From Candidatus Sulfotelmatobacter sp. (GTDB taxonomy: Bacteria > Acidobacteriota > Terriglobia > Terriglobales > Acidobacteriaceae): 6,336 nucleotides of DNA. A model generated the notes under the pieces. The model did no database searches, was not told the DNA's origin, and was given only the letters and a program-made list of their open reading frames with translations. Positions within the stretch are counted from its first letter, which is position 1, and every line of letters begins with the position of its first letter. The stretch lies in assembly GCA_030037575.1 (NCBI GenBank), contig JASHRB010000284.1, forward strand, positions 1-6,336. The letters run 5' to 3'. Both the position numbers and the translations under genes were made by a program. Shown piece by piece: positions 5,220 through 6,336 of this stretch.

Positions 5220-6300
5220 GGTTGTTCACAGGATTGAGGGCGAGCACGCCGCCGTAGCTCTGGATCCATTTGTAACTCGCGGTTCCATTGGTTCCAAGCA
5301 GCAGGCCGCTGTTTCCCGAGGGTTCGCCTGAGGGCGGCGCCGCCGCAGGACCATTGATGTGCAGCGGGGCAGCTGGGGTGCTCGTCCCGATGCCCACGTC
5401 ACCGCCGCTGCCCAGTACTAAGGCATTGCCCTCGCCCACGACCGCGTAGGCTCCGATGGTAGTGGCGTTGTTGAGCGATCCGGTCGAGAGAGAGGCCTCA
5501 TAACCAAAGAAGCTGTTCGCAGAGGCGGCGATTGCGCTGCCGTCACTAGTCAGGCCCGACAAGGCACCGACGCTGGTGTTGCCACCGCCCGTGGTGTTGG
5601 AGCCAAGCGCAACCGCTCCTGCGGCGGTGTTATCGCTGCCTGTAGTGGTGTTGTTGGCGGCAAAACCGAGAAACGCGTTTTCACTGCTGCACAGCACCGA
5701 GCTCGTAATGTCAGAGGCCGCATCCCAGAGCGGAATGTAATCGAGCGTGCCGCCGCTGGTAGTCACGTCCGAGGAGGTGGCGGGCGCAGGCGAAGCAATG
5801 GCGGCATTACTGGTCGCAGAACCCGCGTTGGCGTTGGGCGGAGCCGCCATCACAAAAGCCGAGGGCGGCAATCCCCCAATGGTTGCCGCGTCCCCCGCCT
5901 TCATCGCATACGGCACGCTCACCAGAAAGACTCGCGGCTGTTCGGGCTGGCCCTCGATCTTCACCCCGAGCCACTGTGCCTGCCCGCTGGTGAAAAGATT
6001 CGCCAGCAAGCCGTTGGCCTGCGTCAATCCTAAATAAACCGAGTATTGGCCCGCACTGCCCAGTTGCACATTCTGGGTCTCGGTCCACAGAGCCTGCCCG
6101 CCGACTGCAGTGTTGTAGAGCGAAAAGGTGATGCTGGCGGTGCCGCTCAGCGGCGTTCCACCTTCATCGACGGCAACATTGGAGAACTGAATCACCGGCG
6201 GCACGGAAACCGAAGCCGAGGATATTGCGGCATTCTGCCCAAATCCCCATGAGACCAAGCATAGACACGCGACAGCAAACCATCCAAGACGAACCTTCAT
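5053..6300 (-). CDS. N-terminal part of exported fibre-like protein (frameshifted after residue 389)
   Basis: The open frame encodes 415 residues. Residues 1-22 are a signal peptide (MKVRLGWFAVACLCLVSWGF). Residues 30-150 form a beta-rich domain with PPVIQFSNVAVDEGG and VFLVSVPYAMKAGDAATIGG, a pattern I associate with many acidobacterial secreted proteins. A low-complexity Ala/Pro/Thr linker (about 151-185) follows, then DYIPLWD, then Asn-Thr/Gly repeats (about 208-247) like those of trimeric adhesin heads. Next come two VGIGT..P modules (302-318 and 362-378) like those before S74 domains in phage tail fibres. The last 26 residues, from Q390, are out-of-frame sequence that replaces the start of the S74 domain. 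The ATG at 6300 is supported by the signal peptide and GAGG at 6305-6308. Likely extracellular, possibly a trimeric fibre; the ligand is unknown. Confidence 0.8.
   Translation of the reverse strand: MKVRLGWFAVACLCLVSWGFGQNAAISSASVSVPPVIQFSNVAVDEGGTPLSGTASITFSLYNTAVGGQALWTETQNVQLGSAGQYSVYLGLTQANGLLANLFTSGQAQWLGVKIEGQPEQPRVFLVSVPYAMKAGDAATIGGLPPSAFVMAAPPNANAGSATSNAAIASPAPATSSDVTTSGGTLDYIPLWDAASDITSSVLCSSENAFLGFAANNTTTGSDNTAAGAVALGSNTTGGGNTSVGALSGLTSDGSAIAASANSFFGYEASLSTGSLNNATTIGAYAVVGEGNALVLGSGGDVGIGTSTPAAPLHINGPAAAPPSGEPSGNSGLLLGTNGTASYKWIQSYGGVLALNPVNNHVGIGTTAPDTLLSVNGGADKPGGGSWGTQAEESRWQVPPWPQPDHADQSRALSL
5560..5679 (-). repeat. Asn-Thr/Gly repeats resembling trimeric adhesin head repeats
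   Basis: Within the fibre-like gene, about residues 208-247 contain NNTTTGSDNTAAGAVALG and then SNTTGGGNTSVGALSG, with the spacing N-T-x-x-G-x-x-A-L. Such units form left-handed beta-roll heads in YadA-like trimeric proteins and are common next to S74 domains. Only two to three units are present, fewer than I recall in relatives. Confidence 0.55.
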
Positions 6301-6304
6301 GGCG

Positions 6305-6308
6305 CCTC
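6305..6308 (-). promoter_or_regulatory. Ribosome binding site of the fibre-like gene
   Basis: GAGG on the minus strand, four bases before the ATG at 6300. It is short but well placed and agrees with the signal-peptide start. Only 28 further bases are in the window, so the promoter cannot be judged. Confidence 0.5.
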
Positions 6309-6336
6309 ACAGAAGAAAGACGAACAGTTAAAGATC

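Larger units (their letters stand above)
4726..6300 (-). pseudogene. Exported fibre-like protein with C-terminal S74 chaperone domain, split by two frameshifts
   Basis: Three consecutive minus-strand frames read as one protein: residues 1-389 (6300-5134), then the S74 domain from CGC at 5135 to about 4866, then a coiled-coil tail ending at the TGA at 4726-4728. Joined, it would be about 525 residues. The first break falls after GGGSWGT and before RRLKNLDG. From memory, relatives continue GGGSWGTFSDRRLKN, so about 11 bases appear to be missing. The second break is near 4857-4870, where the frame ends in GAERA and the next frame starts MIRKQQRLL. Two separate lesions make a decayed gene the simplest reading. 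The pieces are listed separately below because each could still be translated. The gene lies 154 bases upstream of the Rhs gene and points the same way. Confidence 0.75.

Noticed and set aside
6260..6271. Lipobox-like AVAC in the signal peptide of the fibre-like protein
   Set aside because: The cysteine is at residue 12 and the hydrophobic stretch continues past it, so it is too early for lipoprotein processing.

Overview
The window suggests a bacterium of the Acidobacteriota, probably a soil lineage. This is inferred from recalled family resemblance, not a search: the upstream exported protein has the N-terminal phrasing (PPVIQFSNVA..DEGGTPLSG, then VKIEGQPEQPRVFLVSVPYA.KAGDAATIGGLPPSAF) and the GGADKPGGGSWGT / S74 ending typical of large paralogous families in that phylum. 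Base composition is moderately GC-rich in the genes and lower in the 82-650 stretch.

Layout, left to right. Bases 1-81 probably hold the last 26 codons of a + strand gene that enters from outside the window; it is not identifiable. Bases 82-653 lie between this gene and the convergent minus-strand genes. I see no convincing gene there, but it contains an 18-bp palindrome (383-400), a 13-bp palindrome just beyond the Rhs stop (640-652), and an open stretch in the Rhs frame after the stop codon that encodes a membrane-like segment (468-653). Bases 654-4571 (minus) encode one intact 1305-residue exported RHS/YD-repeat protein. It has a signal peptide, a cysteine-rich N-terminal module, a long YD-repeat shell, an RHS-associated core, and a 117-residue C-terminal tail matching no toxin I know. 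Bases 4572-4725 are a leader with potential alternative hairpins and a good ribosome binding site. Bases 4726-6300 (minus) are a broken exported fibre-like gene with a C-terminal S74 intramolecular-chaperone domain and coiled coil. It is split into three reading frames by two frameshifts.

Both main genes point the same way and encode secreted, repeat-rich proteins. The fibre-like gene lies upstream of the Rhs gene, so they could share a transcript. The Rhs gene looks intact. The S74 gene looks degraded, or (less likely) is expressed as separate pieces. The first lesion falls exactly where the family normally has its Ser-Asp self-cleavage motif. I do not see a clearly new system here. The most notable features are the split S74 gene, the unassigned Rhs tail with the in-frame open stretch beyond its amber stop, and the structured leader between the two genes.
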